NCBI GenBank assembly: GCA_028274465.1
Contig: CM051456.1
Location: 77,362,753-77,426,752 of the forward strand
Length of the DNA stretch: 64,000 nt
Origin: Plantago ovata
Lineage: Eukaryota; Streptophyta; Magnoliopsida; Lamiales; Plantaginaceae
Reading direction: 5' to 3'
A model generated the notes under the pieces. The model was not told the origin of the DNA. It saw only the letters and a list, made by a program, of their open reading frames with translations, and ran no database searches. Both the position numbers and the translations under genes were made by a program. This document shows positions 34,816 through 46,727 of the stretch, in pieces. The first letter of the stretch is position 1. Every line of letters starts with the position of its first letter.

Positions 34816-35822
34816 TTTGAAGAGCTCGAGAACTTCAGAAGCCCGAGTATGCTCGGTGAAATTGTACCCTTGTATTTCTACTTAGATTTTTTTCCGAACA
34901 ATTTTCTACTGCTTTTAATTTTAATTCGGTCCCTTGTGGCACTGCTCGATCACCGTTGTATTATATCTTGACAAATGCTTTCCTTGTTTGCTTCAATATA
35001 ATGTCTTGTACTTCTCGCTCCATTATTTCATACTTGTACTCCTTGTAGTTATGACGTATAACATAGCTTAGAGTAATAATTTTAGCAGGCTTGCACGAGA
35101 TTAGGACCGAGTAGGCTCACTTCTCGCTCTCCTAAAGAACGTAAAAATCTAAGTAAATTAGATAATTCACTTCAAGATAATTCCTAAGTGTTGGAATTTT
35201 ACTTCTCGATCCGAGCAGTCAGTTGATTCCTATTACTCTCCTCGAATTTTTCTTCTTTGCACAATATAACGATATCGGGGAGCTCTTTTTAGATCAAGCA
35301 GGCCTCATAATCGAAGAGATTTCTTTGAGTAGAGTAGGCTCTATGTTGAGAAAATATAGTTGTTGAACGATAAGCATTGTATTGATTTGTCGGAAATACA
35401 ATTACAATGGGGGGCTTCTCGGCCAACTTTCTTACAACATTTCTGACTCATACAACTTAAACCATAAAACATGAGCGTACCTCTCACACAAGCTGTGAAT
35501 CTCGATCTTGGGCCTTTCACAGGAGCTCTTCAAAAAGCTTGTTCATCAAACAACTCAAGCGTAGAACCTCTGGAGGTTGGAAGTATTCCTGTAACGGTAC
35601 CGATTTTTGAAGATAGATTTTTTTCTCAGAAAATAAAGAAATTTTAGAATTTGAAAGTAATGGTAGTCCGTAAATGCAATAACAGACTTTGGCGCCAAAA
35701 TGCTTACAAAATCTAAAGAATAACGGTCCAAAGATAACTAAAATATTTCAAAAATCAAATCCAATGGATAGTGAAGAATTTAAAAAGTTTTTCTTCTTAT
35801 TTCGAAAGAACACAAATCCCAG
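34816..35822 (+). other. Flanking sequence without a recognisable gene (copy 2)
   Basis: Duplicate of 25443-26449; no gene seen on either strand. Confidence 0.5.
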
Positions 35823-36586
35823 TGTAACACCCAATCCCAACTCTCAGTCGCTGGACGCCTAGTTTGGTTTGCGTTCAAAAGAATCTACAAGGAAGGAATT
35901 TTGAAAACAGAAAGAGTGTGAGTTAAAGGATCTCAGTGAGGTTCGAATTTTAACAGACAGAAAAGATAAACAATTTTTTTTAAAACAAAAGAATTTGTAA
36001 AACATATGATAACATATAGAAACGGATAACAGAACAGATGAAACAAACAGACATTAGAACAGAAAAGACAGATAGATAACAGAACAGAGCAGAGCAGATT
36101 TCGTTGGTGCAGCCCGCCTTATTGCTCCTACTCCCAGATTGCCCTTGTAACTCCCTCCAGAGATGGCCTTCTCTAGACAGAAACAGAGCTCCGTGTACTT
36201 TGGGGAAACAGATCCTACGACCCTAATAGACCTCAGCGACTTCTACCTCGCATCTAAAAGGGAATAGGCTAGGAAATAATCAAATAAACCCGATAGTCCA
36301 CACTACCCAAGTCTACCTAATTATAACCTAATCGACCGGCCAAACAGACACAGACAGAGCAGATCAAACAATAACACAACAGAGCTCGAGAAATCGAGAA
36401 CAATCCTGCAGAAGAGTTAGCACAAAAATAGAGTATAGTCTTAAAGGTTGATGCAGAAAATAGTCATACTTAGGACTACATACAGTTGCGGAAACATACA
36501 GAATACAATACACGTAAATATATATATATACATACATATCACATTGCCTTCCAGGTTTTAAAAATAAATAACTTTTGGGTGAACAC
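35823..36586 (-). repeat. Chromovirus 3' LTR copy 2, left part
   Basis: TGTAACACCC at 35823 opens the same LTR as 26450-28965. It is interrupted at 36586 by A2 and continues at 50356-51986. The AACAC at 36582-36586 is the A2 target duplication. Confidence 0.75.
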
Positions 36587-37860
36587 TGATGAATGTGTAT
36601 TTTACACTTTCATTCGAGTCTTTTTCACCTATTTTAGCTATCCTTTATGATAATTTAGCTATATTTTACTACATTTTATTAGAATAGTGTCACGTTTCCC
36701 TTTAGATTTTATTTTACAGGTTTTGGTTGAAATTCGAAGATTTCTGAGCAATTATATTGAAGTTGACAAGGAATTGGTGTTCCAGAAGCCTATTTGGAGT
36801 ATCTGAAGGTTTCCGGATAGGATTTGGAGTCTAGGGGTCGAATCTGGAGGTTAGAAGGCCACTAGAAGTCAGAAACCGAGTCCGAAAAGGTGAAGAAATC
36901 CAAAACCGCGTCGAAAAATGCGAAATTCTGCGAAAAAGTCGGAGGGCGAACCGCCCCAACCTGCGGCGAACCGCCCCGTGTTTTATTCGGGGCCTATATA
37001 TAGTGCTCAGTTTTCTCTCCGAAAATCATATCTTTCCAGACCTTCTCTCTCACCTCTCTCTATAGTTTTAGGTAGGAACTTCCCGGGGCCTGTCCTGGGA
37101 GTTTTGTAGTTTAGGGGATACTTTTTCATAGCAGTTTGGAGCTCGTAAGACCGCAATCATCCGGAGATTGACAACCTTCAGTAACTTTGTATCTTACAGT
37201 TTTATTCTACTTATTTTATATTCTTTCAACATGTTTTCTTCTATGATTTCTGTTGATTGCATGCCTATTATGAGTAGCTAAACTTATCATTGGTGGTAGT
37301 ATGTGAATTCTTAGCGAAGGGAAGATAATCATGCTAATGGCTATATCGCGCATTATACTCCGTGTCATTGCTTTATTTCGTTGATCAGTTGTAACCAAAA
37401 TTCTCGTATGTCGTATTGATTATTATGCACACCTGGACACTAGTCGACCATCAGACCAATTATCTTCGTAGTGTTGAATAATTACGGAACACATTAGGAC
37501 AACCGTGATTGACTAGTCAGACCAAATTATCTTCGTAGTGCTTAATACTTGCAACAGGACACTAGATTGATTCAAAGATCTCTATGCAAGACCGAGGAAT
37601 TTATGTATGATTATCGACCCATTATGTTAAGAAGGACCATACTATCACCAATCTCCATTATCTGCTAGAAACCCCCTATTGCTATCTGTCTGCTGTTTAT
37701 ATTCTCTTGTTAAATAGATAAAGCAGGTTATAGTCCTGAGAGAACGACACTCGAGTCATTCTACTACTACACTACGGTTTTCGTTGTAGTTGTGGATTGC
37801 CTTTGGCTAAATAACAAATTTATTTGACTGAACCGGGACCTGACAAATCTCCGTTCATCA
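36587..37860 (+). repeat. A2 5' LTR
   Basis: TGATGAATG to TTCATCA, 1,274 bp. Two short GCGAACCGC-centred hairpins lie at about 36944-36978, with TATATATA at 36995-37002. Confidence 0.9.
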
Positions 37861-37863
37861 AAT

Positions 37864-37881
37864 TGGCGCCGTTGCCGGGGA
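37864..37881 (+). other. A2 primer-binding site
   Basis: TGGCGCCGTTGCCGGGGA, identical to A1, three bases after the LTR. Confidence 0.7.
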
Positions 37882-38029
37882 CTATACTCCTTTTTTCTGT
37901 TTAATTTGTTTATATTTACAGCTTTAGATTTCTAATTCTATTAGTTTTAGTTTTCCTTTTTAATCTCTCTCTAATACTGCTTTCCTAGTTTGTTTCTAAT
38001 CACCTTTCCTAGTCTGTTACAGATAGTGT

Positions 38030-38362
38030 ATGCCGCATACACGTTCTGCAGGTACACCGCTTGCTAATTCAATTGCTAAGATCGACAGAGTCTACCACCA
38101 AAGAAGGCGACTACTTGAAAGGCGCGCACTAGAGGAAATAGAGGAAACCGATTTCTCTGAATCTCTACTTAGTCTCTTCAAGGAAATCGACGGAATGGCA
38201 GAAGCTAGACCACTGAAGGCATGGGTACAACCCACCAAGGATCGTATGAGGGGACCGGCGATAGTTCTTTCGTCTGCAACCCGAGATCTGGAGATCAAGA
38301 ACCACGCATTCCAACAACTTCCGAGGTTCTATGGCTTATCATGGTAAGATGTGATGGGGTAC
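38030..38362 (+). pseudogene. A2 gag, N-terminal part up to the B1 insertion
   Basis: It starts MPHTRSAGTPL and matches A1 residues 1-105, then hits a TAA (38345-38347) where A1 reads GGGAA (Trp-stop replaces Arg-Glu). Fifteen bases later B1 enters at GGTAC. The frame would resume at 43890. The stop and the insertion both destroy the gene. Confidence 0.8.
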
Positions 38363-39764
38363 TGATGAACGTATTTTTGACGCGTTCATCTTGTCTTTTT
38401 TACCTTCTTTTGCTATCTTCTAGCCTTGTTTTTTGGTTAGTTTTGTAGAATAGTGTCACGTTTTGTGTTTTCTGCATTTTCAGGCACTTAGGTACGAAAC
38501 GGCGTTTTTGTAGCTAAAAACGAGCCTTTTTGATGGAAAAGATGGCCCCGTTGAAGTTCCCCAATCTCCGTGGCTTGTTCGTAAGTCTTTGAGTATCAAT
38601 ATGCATCGAGAAGGATGAGTCCAAGGCACCCGAGGGCCATGCGAGGGCAAAAAGATTGAGATTGAAGACAAAAATCTGCCCAGGAGCCAAGCTAAGCGCC
38701 TGGAATAGTGAAGCGCTCCGCTTCAATTTCCAGGAGCTTTGGCACAGAAGCCAAGCGAAGCGCTTGGAGTGCCGAAGCGCTTCGCTTGCCAAGCGCTCCG
38801 CTTGGATTCTCCAAGCGGTCCGCTTGGCAGCGGTTACGTTTTCGGATTTTCCTTCTTAGATCTGATCTTTGATCATTTTTTGAATATCTTTTGAACTGTA
38901 ACCTCGTTTTGGAAAGCTCCTAAGCCCCAAAACTCAGAGAAAACTCAGATTACATTGTATTTTAGCTTGGGATTCAAGGTTTTGATTGGGATTCATCCTT
39001 TGTAATCATCTACGGAGAGATTTTCTTTGCTTTCCACCGATTAGTGACAACTTTGGTGGTAACTTGTATCACTCTCTTGTCTTGTAGTTTGATATGATGT
39101 ATTCTGATTATTATTCATATGAATTGATGTCTATGTTGATGAATATGAGTAGCTAAATCTTTTGTGTTGGTGGTAGAATGTAGAATATGCATGCTATGGG
39201 TTATGTTTATGCTTACATGAGATTGTGATTGAATCTTGCTGCAAATCCCTTCATAAGATTCTTAGTTGCCTATAAAATATATTCGAATTGAGTATAGTGA
39301 CAAACTCTTGGTCAATGAAAGCTATAGGATTGTATGTTAGAGATTTGCAGCATGCTAGATAAATGGTGTTGGTGACAAGCACCTCTAAAGTATTGATAGT
39401 GATCTTTTATGATGTGTGTCTTAAAGTTGCCTAGACGAGTTGCTTAGAAGACTTGATCGAAGGTTTTACGCAGTAAACTTGTGAGCATATTCGTAACCCA
39501 TGCATGTGTATTTGATTTCTACCACCAACCGTTTTCCAAACTTGATTACATCAATCTGATTTCTCGTTGCTTTGTTCAAAGAAAACCATTCTATAAACAT
39601 TTGAAATCGTTGACTGAAATTACTAGCAAAAACCTCAAGCAAAGCCACGTTAGGTCCCGAGAGAACGACACTCGGGGACAACTTGGAATTGCACTCTAGT
39701 TTGTGTAGTGATAAGTGTTCTTAGGCTTTTAAACAAATTTAATTGGTGAAAAACGACATCATCA
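38363..39764 (+). repeat. B1 5' LTR
   Basis: The 1,402-bp LTR opens with an inverted repeat (GATGAACG at 38364 with CGTTCATC 11 bases further on). Like the A LTRs, it contains ATGAGTAGCTAAA and, near the end, GAGAACGACACTCG; here CCCGAG/CTCGGG arms surround AGAACGACA. Confidence 0.88.
38710..38827 (+). repeat. AAGCG-NNN-CGCTT triloop hairpins in the B1 LTR
   Basis: Five hairpins with variable 3-base centres: GAAGCG-CTC-CGCTTC (38710-38724), CCAAGCG-AAG-CGCTTGG (38751-38767), GAAGCG-CTT-CGCTTG (about 38774-38788), CCAAGCG-CTC-CGCTTGG (38789-38805) and CCAAGCG-GTC-CGCTTGG (38811-38827). They are conserved at 60581-60699 in the B2 3' LTR, where one arm is mismatched. Confidence 0.8.
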
Positions 39765-39767
39765 ATT

Positions 39768-39785
39768 TGGAGCCGCTGCCGGGGA
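39768..39785 (+). other. B1 primer-binding site (variant)
   Basis: TGGAGCCGCTGCCGGGGA lies four bases after the LTR and differs from the A-family site at two positions. Either the tRNA species differs or the site has drifted. Confidence 0.6.
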
Positions 39786-39907
39786 CTTAACTCCTTTGGT
39801 TGGTGTTTTTGTTTTGGTTTTTTCAGCCAACATGTCTTTTTTGTCTCATTTCTGTTTTTGTTTCTTTTTGCTTGAGATACTCACTATTTTGTATTTCAGG
39901 TGAGTGC

Positions 39908-42181
39908 ATGCCTAGAACCCGAACGGGTGGACCTATTATTGAACCTTTTGTAGACGAGATCGATCGTTTGTTTCAAAGGAGAAGGAGGAATTTGAATCCC
40001 GAGTTTGAAGGAGTAGCATCTAGAGCTCCCACTTCTGGTATTCAGGAAGAGTCTTCTTCTTATCTTTTGGAGCCAATTCTTGAATCTGTTTACTTGGAAG
40101 GTGAAATGGCGGAGAGACCTATACGCACACTCACTAAGCCTACGGTTGGGGCTAGAGGACCAGCAATTGTCCTCAATGATGCCACAAGGAACTTGGAGAT
40201 CAAGAATCACATGTTCCAACAACTACCCAAATTCTATGGGATGGCTAATGAGGACGTGATAGGGTACTTGAATGAGCTCGAGAACTTTGTTCTCCATCTT
40301 GGGCGACCAGGACCTAGGGTTACGGATGATGATCTCCGCATGAAGGTCTTTTCTATGGGGCTAGGCGATCGTGCAAAGGCTTGGCTCAATACTTTGGAGG
40401 CCGGGTCTTTGACAACATGGGATCTATGTTTCGATAAGTTCATGGAGCGTTACTACCCCGCTTCCAAGACAATGGCTATGAAGAGCCAAATTAGCTCCTT
40501 CGAGCAGAGGTACGATGAGCCTTTCCACGAGGCCTATGATCGTTTCATGGGGTTGCATCATCGATGCCCACATAACGGGTATGATAAAGGTCAGCTTCTC
40601 AAATTATTTTACAACGGTTTACATCCTGAGATTCAATCTCAAGTGGATAGTATTTGTGGAGGTAGTATGGGGGAGTTGCTTCCTTCTCAAGTCCAAGTGA
40701 AGCTAGACATGATGTACCGGAATTCCCAAAACCGGAATGTGAGGGCTCGTGTGCTCCAAAAGGAGCAAAGAGGTGAGGCCAAGGTAGTAGTGCAACAAAA
40801 TGCCTTCGATGGGTTCGCCCATGAAGTGAAGCAAGCTTTGAGGCAAAGCGTTCCTTCTCCTTCTACGGAAGTTTGTGGTGTGTGCAAGAACTATGGGCAC
40901 CCGGCCTACTTATGCCGTTCTGAATTTGCTAGAGAGCAATATATCACGAACGATGTCCGTCAAGAAGTATATGCTGCTGAGGGAGAGCAAGTAGTTGGCG
41001 ATGTGAACTACGGGCAAGGTTATGGCAATGTGAGGCCACAAAACCGTGGACCCCGAGGTGGGTACCAGAATCAAGGCAACCGTGGTTATCTTCATAACCC
41101 GGATCAAAATGCCTATGGGCCCAATCAAGATAGAAGTCGTCTCAGCTATGGGAACAATTGGTATGAAGGAGCACCGCCTTCTAATCCTACACCTCCACCT
41201 CCGGTTGCTAGTTCGGGACCACAAGGTGGAGGGGTGCTTCCTTCACCTCTTGTCTCTTCACTCAATGATCTGGTTATGAAGACGAACAAATTCATGGAGC
41301 ATTACTATCGTAATGAGGCTACTAACAATCAACGCTTTGATAAGCTACAAGAGCTTATAGATCGAGGGGCGAGTAGAGAGCAAGGGAAGTTTCCCGGAAA
41401 CACGGAGAAGGCTATGGCCATAACCGTGGTGACTGATTTGCCCGTGGAGATCACGGTTGTGAGAGACAATGCACTAGTTGAGGTGCCAAGTTGCAAGATA
41501 ACTGAAACTTGCAAAGTGAATGAGAAGCTTGAGACTCCTAAGGTAGTTGTGGAAGAGAAAGTGGTCGCACAATCTGATGCGATAGTGGAGGAAGTGAATG
41601 AAAACTCATCGTCTGAGGATGAGTTGGTGGATATGGTGGAAGTGCCTATCCAAGAGAGCTTTGATGTGGAAATCGGCTTGGGTAAGAAGGATGGAATAGT
41701 GGCAACTCTAGACACGGGAGCGGGTGTCAATGTCATACCTTTGAACGTGTACGAAGAGTCGGGTTTGTCTGGCTTAAGACCAATGAAGTGCATGGTGCAA
41801 TTGGCGGATGGGTCTATGAAGAAGCCATTGGGTGTTATCGAGAATCTAGTGGTAAGAGTCTCCGGTGTAGAGGTCAAGACGAACTTCATCGTCATGCCTA
41901 CATCCTCCGCAAAGCTCAAGGATGTGGTTCTTTTGGGTAGACCCTTCATCAACAAAGTACATATGGTGATAGACATGTACCGTCGTACATGTAGCTTCGA
42001 GGTAAATGGCAAGCAACATACATTGCGAGCCATAGTTAATTCATGTGCTTATGTTGATACTAACGAACTTGTAGGATTCTTTGGTCCTCTTTATGTTCGT
42101 CAAGATGTGCAGGGACTTGGTGCTTTGAAGAGCACTTGGACTGGGAAGTCTAGTACCCGATGTAAAATTGATCCCGCATGA
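39908..42181 (+). CDS. gag-protease polyprotein of B1 (757 aa)
   Basis: A structural capsid protein plus retropepsin. I place the start at 39908 (MPRTRTGG), since it aligns with the A-family start; the open frame extends back to 39800 through a hydrophobic stretch that is probably leader. The capsid domain (about residues 100-270) contains [18 protein letters not shown] and CPHNG. The zinc knuckle [14 protein letters not shown] lies near residue 320. A Gly/Asn/Tyr-rich linker follows, then an acidic stretch and the protease with an intact [11 protein letters not shown] and VLLGRPF. All key residues are present, so this is the best gag-protease in the window. No polymerase follows. The stop is 42 bases before the AGGCAA hairpin. 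Confidence 0.85.
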   Translation: MPRTRTGGPIIEPFVDEIDRLFQRRRRNLNPEFEGVASRAPTSGIQEESSSYLLEPILESVYLEGEMAERPIRTLTKPTVGARGPAIVLNDATRNLEIKNHMFQQLPKFYGMANEDVIGYLNELENFVLHLGRPGPRVTDDDLRMKVFSMGLGDRAKAWLNTLEAGSLTTWDLCFDKFMERYYPASKTMAMKSQISSFEQRYDEPFHEAYDRFMGLHHRCPHNGYDKGQLLKLFYNGLHPEIQSQVDSICGGSMGELLPSQVQVKLDMMYRNSQNRNVRARVLQKEQRGEAKVVVQQNAFDGFAHEVKQALRQSVPSPSTEVCGVCKNYGHPAYLCRSEFAREQYITNDVRQEVYAAEGEQVVGDVNYGQGYGNVRPQNRGPRGGYQNQGNRGYLHNPDQNAYGPNQDRSRLSYGNNWYEGAPPSNPTPPPPVASSGPQGGGVLPSPLVSSLNDLVMKTNKFMEHYYRNEATNNQRFDKLQELIDRGASREQGKFPGNTEKAMAITVVTDLPVEITVVRDNALVEVPSCKITETCKVNEKLETPKVVVEEKVVAQSDAIVEEVNENSSSEDELVDMVEVPIQESFDVEIGLGKKDGIVATLDTGAGVNVIPLNVYEESGLSGLRPMKCMVQLADGSMKKPLGVIENLVVRVSGVEVKTNFIVMPTSSAKLKDVVLLGRPFINKVHMVIDMYRRTCSFEVNGKQHTLRAIVNSCAYVDTNELVGFFGPLYVRQDVQGLGALKSTWTGKSSTRCKIDPA

Positions 42182-42223
42182 GCTAAGATGAGTCGAGCCA
42201 ACGAGTTTTAAACGAAGGCGCTT

Positions 42224-42241
42224 CTCGGGAGGCAACCCGAG
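42224..42241 (+). other. Conserved hairpin after gag-pro in B1 (loop AGGCAA)
   Basis: Arms CTCGGG/CCCGAG around AGGCAA. The A2 and A3 equivalents have TCCGGG/CCCGGA, i.e. paired changes with an unchanged loop. Confidence 0.65.
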
Positions 42242-42363
42242 GTTGTAAGTACTTGCATATAGATTAGAAGCACGTTTAAAATTTTGTATCGTTGATTAGA
42301 CAGGGTTTTTGGGGTGAAAATTTAGCAAAAGTCGAAAAAAAATGGATTTGGGAGCTTCAGGTC

Positions 42364-42586
42364 CCAAGCGAACCGCTTGGAAAGCCCAAGCGGTCCGCTT
42401 GGATTTCCAGTAAGAATTCCATTCTTACTGGAAATCCAAGCGAAGCGCTTGGCACCCCCAAGCGGTCCGCTTGAATTTTCAGTAAGAATGAAAATTCTTA
42501 CTGGAAATCCAAGTGGAGCGCTTGGGAGTTCCCAAGCGGACCGCTTCCCAAGCGCTTCGCTTGGGATGCCCAAGCGCTTCGCTTGG
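42364..42586 (+). repeat. Cluster of triloop hairpins in B1 (internal)
   Basis: Eight units of the form CCAAGCG-NNN-CGCTTGG, with centres AAC, GTC, AAG, GTC, GAG, GAC, CTT and CTT; a few have an arm mismatch. Two longer inverted repeats are interleaved, built from CCAGTAAGAAT and ATTCTTACTGG around TCC (about 42406-42432) or around GAAA (about 42480-42502). The cluster sits just upstream of the intron-like leader of the second frame. It is conserved in B2 at 55879-56101. Confidence 0.8.
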
Positions 42587-43188
42587 CTTTCCTTAAGAAA
42601 GCTAAGCGGGGCACTTGAGATTCGACGCCCCGCACTTCATTTTTTCCTCCATTGCCGATTTAGCACCCCAAAAATCTCAATCTCTCTCAATTCTCCACCA
42701 ATTCTTGCAATCTTGTGCATTTTACAAAGCCCATCACCCCCTCTATCATCTAAACCGATCAAATTTCACGTTTGAAGCATCCATAACAAGGAATCAAAGG
42801 TACCTCTCATGAACCCTAACTTTCTTGAATTTGGGATTTTATCTTAATTAGCTTCAATTGTGTTATGCATTGGTGAATTAGAGTTTCATAATGATTATTG
42901 AGCATGTTTCTTACTAGATGTGATGTCTAAATTCGAATTTTGCTCCTCTTGATTTATGATGAACTCTAGTGCTCGAATTTTTGCTATGTAATTGTTTGAT
43001 GATTGTTAGCCTTGAATTTGAGTTATGATATGATTCGAATTTTTGCTATGTAATTGTTTGATGATTGTTAGCCTTGAATTTGAGTTATGTTATGATTATG
43101 GTGATGTTGTGATTGCATGAGAATGTGTTGGATTGTTTGGGTAATTTAATTGGAGAGTTTGTTTGCTTGGTTTAGATTCGTATGGATT
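42587..43188 (+). other. B1 leader of the lost second frame
   Basis: No gene. It contains a possible splice donor (AATCAAAG|GTACCTCTC, ~42793) and an imperfect direct repeat of about 67 bases (GAATTTTTGCTATGTAATTG..., 42974-43090, repeated twice; same in B2). It is cut at 43189 by the deletion. Confidence 0.45.
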
Positions 43189-43884
43189 TATCACTCTCTT
43201 GTCTTGTAGTTTTATATGATGTATTCTGATAATTATTCATATGAATTGATGTCTATGTTGATGAATATGAGTAGCTAAATCTTGTGTTGGTGGTAGAATG
43301 TAGAATATGCATGCTATGGGTTATGTTTATGCTTACATGAGATTGTGATTCAATCTTGCTGCAAATCCCTTCATAAGATTCTTAGTTGCCTATAAAATAT
43401 ATTCGAATTGAGTATAGCGACAAACTCTTGGTCAATGAAAGCTATAGGATTGTATGTTAGAGATTTGCAGCATGCTAGATAAATGGTGTTGGTGACAAGC
43501 ACCTCTAAAGTATTGATATTGATCTTTTATGATGTGTGTCTTAAAGTTGCCTAGACGAATTGCTTAGCAGACTTGATCGAATGTTTTACGCACTGAACTT
43601 GTGAGTATATTCGTAACCCATGCATGTGTATTTGATTTCTACCACCAACCGTTTTCCAAACTTGATTACATCAATCTGATTTCTCGTTGCTTTGTTCAAA
43701 GAAAACCATTCTATAAACATTTGAAATCGTTGACTGAAATTACTAGCAAAAACCTCAAGCAAAGCCACGTTAGGTCTCGAGAGAACGACACTCGGGGACA
43801 ACATGCCATTGCACTCTAGTCTGTGTAGTGATAAGTGTTCTTAGGCTTTTAAACAAATTTAATTGGTGAAAAACGACATCATCA
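43189..43884 (+). repeat. B1 3' LTR, 5'-truncated
   Basis: It matches the last ~695 bases of the 5' LTR (from 39072). The upstream half of this LTR is missing because of the internal deletion. Confidence 0.85.
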
Positions 43885-45710
43885 GGTACTTGCACGATAT
43901 CGATGATTTCATCAACCAACTCCCACGACCCGGAGCTGACATAACAACAGATGAGTTGAGGATGAAGGTTTTTGCTATGGGACTTGGCGACAGAGCCAAG
44001 TCATGGCTGAGTTCTCTTCCAGCAGGCTCGTTGGACACTTGGGAAAAGGTTTTTTCAGCTTTCATGGAAAAATACTTCCCTCACACCTTGACTACCGCGC
44101 TAAAGGTGCAGATCACTGGATTCAAGCAGGACTATGATGAGACCATCTACACCGCGTTCGAGAGGTTCCAAGATCTCACGAACAAGTGCCCTCACCATGG
44201 TTTTGAACTTTCAGACCTAGTCCAACACTTCTATAATGGACTAACCTTCGAGAACCAACAAGTAGTGGATTTCCAATGCCGAGGCAATATTTGGGAGGAA
44301 ACCGCAGAAGCCGTCTGGGCAGTTTTCGAAAGGCTTGTTAAGGGTTCGCAGTTCAAGGACCCAAGAGCAATGGTTAGGAGACGTGGACCTGAAGCTCCAC
44401 CAACTCAAGAAGCCCCTATGTACAGGGGGAATGGGGATCAATTCGAGTGTTTTACCAACGAATTGAAGCAAGTCCTCAAGAGCGCCACCGGAACAACTGT
44501 TTCGAACGAAGTATGCCGAATATGCAAGAACTATGGGCATGGGGCTCATATGTGTAGATCGGAGCTGGCATACGATGATGGCAACTGGGCTCGACGAGGC
44601 GAAGAAGAAGCCTTTGCTACGGAGTTTGGCACTCAAGAAGTTAGCTACGGACAAGACGGTAGGAACCCTCGAGGTGGATTTTGGAGAAGAGGATACCGTA
44701 ACAATCAAGGATATGCACCGGCTAACCAAACTTATGGACCTAACCAAGACCGTAGTAGGCTGAACTATGGTAATGATCACTGCGAAAACCCCGCTCCGAA
44801 AGTGCCACAGAAGTCGAAGTCGGCTCAACTGATGGAGAACTTGCAGAAGATGGTTGATCACACACAAAGTTTTCTCAAACGTTATGAAGAGGACTCCAAG
44901 AAGACTAGGGCAAGGCTCGATAGGTTGGAACAGAGCACTAGGCTTGCCCATCAAAAGATGCAAGAGTTGATCGACCGAGGAGCAAGTAGGGAACAAGGCA
45001 AACTGCCTAGCAGCACTGTGATGTCGAATGCCATTACATTGGCTGGTGATGTACCTGACGAAATCACCAGCAGGAAGGTTGTTAGGTGCGAGTGTTGCTT
45101 GAAGGAAGAACTTCTACAGGCTGAGGAAGAAGAGAAGGGCCTTGGTTCAGACACAAGTGATGAAGAGTAAGAGGATCCCGAACCACTCCCTAAAAGTTTC
45201 GATGTTAAAGTAGGGATTGGTGAGCTTGAAGATGTCCGTGCCACACTAGACACGGGATCCTACTCGAACATAATTCCTTTGAATGTGTTTGAAAAGAGCA
45301 ACATCGGAAAACTATCTGAGCAAAGGGCTATTGTGCAACTGGCGGATGGATCGTTTATGAGACCCGAGGGCGTTGTGAAAAATGTGTTGGTCAAGATTGG
45401 TGAAGCATCTATATACACCAATTTCGTAGTTATGCCGGCATCTGCACCTGGGATGGGGGATGTCATACTCCTAGGGCAAACGTTCTTGACCAAACTACGT
45501 TCCGTGATGGATATCTACCAAAGAACTTGCACCATCGAAGTGAATGGCAAGCAACATGTGTTGCAAGCCATACCTGATCCACCTGAACCGCCTGATATTA
45601 CTAATCACTACTGTGGTCTTGCAGCCTATATTCTTTCTTATTCACAGGTTCGTGGCATGGAAAGGAGATCAATGAAGGGGAAGCCTATTACCCGCAAAAA
45701 GAAGAGATAG
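43885..45710 (+). pseudogene. A2 gag-protease, right part after B1
   Basis: The frame resumes at the duplicated GGTAC (GYLHDIDDFINQLPRPG). It covers the capsid domain, the knuckle CRICKNYGHGAHMC and the linker to a TAA at 45168-45170, where A3 has CAA (Gln to stop). Beyond it the protease is intact (ATLDTGSYSN, ILLGQTFL) and ends at TAG 45708-45710. The protease is therefore better preserved than in A1 but unreachable without readthrough. Confidence 0.8.
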
Positions 45711-45753
45711 GCGCAGACAGGAGTCGAGTCAAAGACTTTAAACAATGACGCTA

Positions 45754-45771
45754 TCCGGGAGGCAACCCGGA
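45754..45771 (+). other. Conserved hairpin after gag-pro in A2
   Basis: TCCGGG-AGGCAA-CCCGGA, 44 bases after the stop; 6-bp perfect arms. Confidence 0.65.
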
Positions 45772-45956
45772 ATTTTTACCGCTTTCTTTACTGCTTTTCT
45801 GCATGCATTCATTCTTGAACTATTTGCTTCTCGTATGCGAATTTGTTCATGTCTGTGTCGTATATGCTTTTGTTTGAGTGAGATTTTTCGAGTGGTTTTT
45901 TGAAAAAAAAAATTTGGTTTCGGGGATTAAAACCGCATTTTCTTACGACGGGAACC

Positions 45957-46010
45957 ACGGGGGGAACCGCCCCGTGTGGGGCGAACCGCCCCGCACGTGG
46001 GGCGAACCGG
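45957..46010 (+). repeat. GC-rich triloop hairpins in A2, internal copy
   Basis: Three GCGAACCGC-like units; the middle one, GGGGCG-AAC-CGCCCC (45978-45992), is perfect. The third is cut by a ~30-base deletion relative to A1 and A3. Confidence 0.65.
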
Positions 46011-46727
46011 ATTTCATCCCCAAAACCTTATTTTCTTCATTCTTCTTCATCCATACTCCCAAAAAACCCGAAAAGTGCGATTTTACTTCTAAATCTTCAT
46101 AACTTCTTCATTTCTTGACCAAATTGAGTGTTCTTTAGCTTAATTCGAAGCCTAGTACATGATCTATCATCCTATCCGAACAGATTTCATCCTAATTCGT
46201 TAGATTTGCAGATCTGAGGTATCATCCTTTGAACCCTAATTTTCGAATTTGGGGGTTTTTTAATTTGAGCTTGAATTATTCTTATTTGATGCATGGGTAT
46301 GTTGTTTTTATGAATAGACATGTTATTTACTATCAATTGCATGCTCAATTTTGCTTGGATTGTTGATTTGGGTATTTTGCCACTAGATGATATATCTTGT
46401 TCTGCAATATGTCTTTATCTTTGGTTTCTTGCATATGAATGTGTTTATTGATGTAATGTTGGTAGATTTGACGATAGAATGCTTAATTGTTGAGTATGAG
46501 GATTTATGATGATTGGATTTTTCGCTGCTATGGTATGAATTGAGCCTTGTTATCAAGGATATTGGTTGTCTAGTAATAGCATGATGTGATGTATCGCATG
46601 TAGTAGTTACGTTGGTATGTTGCATGATGAAGAAGCTAGACTAGACATTGCGGTTTGGGGAGTTCGATTGTTGATTTTATCACTTGTATGTTTCGCTTTT
46701 ACACTAGTATGTATTTGAGTCAGTTTT

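Larger units (their letters stand above)
38363..43884 (+). mobile_element. Athila/Tat-like element B1, nested in A2 gag, 3' deleted
   Basis: It starts TGATGAACG and ends CATCATCA, flanked by GGTAC (38358-38362 and 43885-43889). It has a complete 5' LTR (1,402 bp), a primer site and an intact gag-protease frame. It has lost about 4,235 bp relative to B2, from the leader of the second frame into the 3' LTR, so it lacks the second frame, the polypurine tract and half of the 3' LTR. The join lies at a TATC shared by both sides (43189-43192). Family B shares gag, primer-site type and the 3' body with family A, but its LTR is different. Confidence 0.87.

Noticed and set aside
41329..42033. Minus-strand 234-codon frame opposite B1 gag-protease (and 54811-55548)
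   Set aside because: Shadow of the gag-protease frame; Ser/Thr-rich with no domain.
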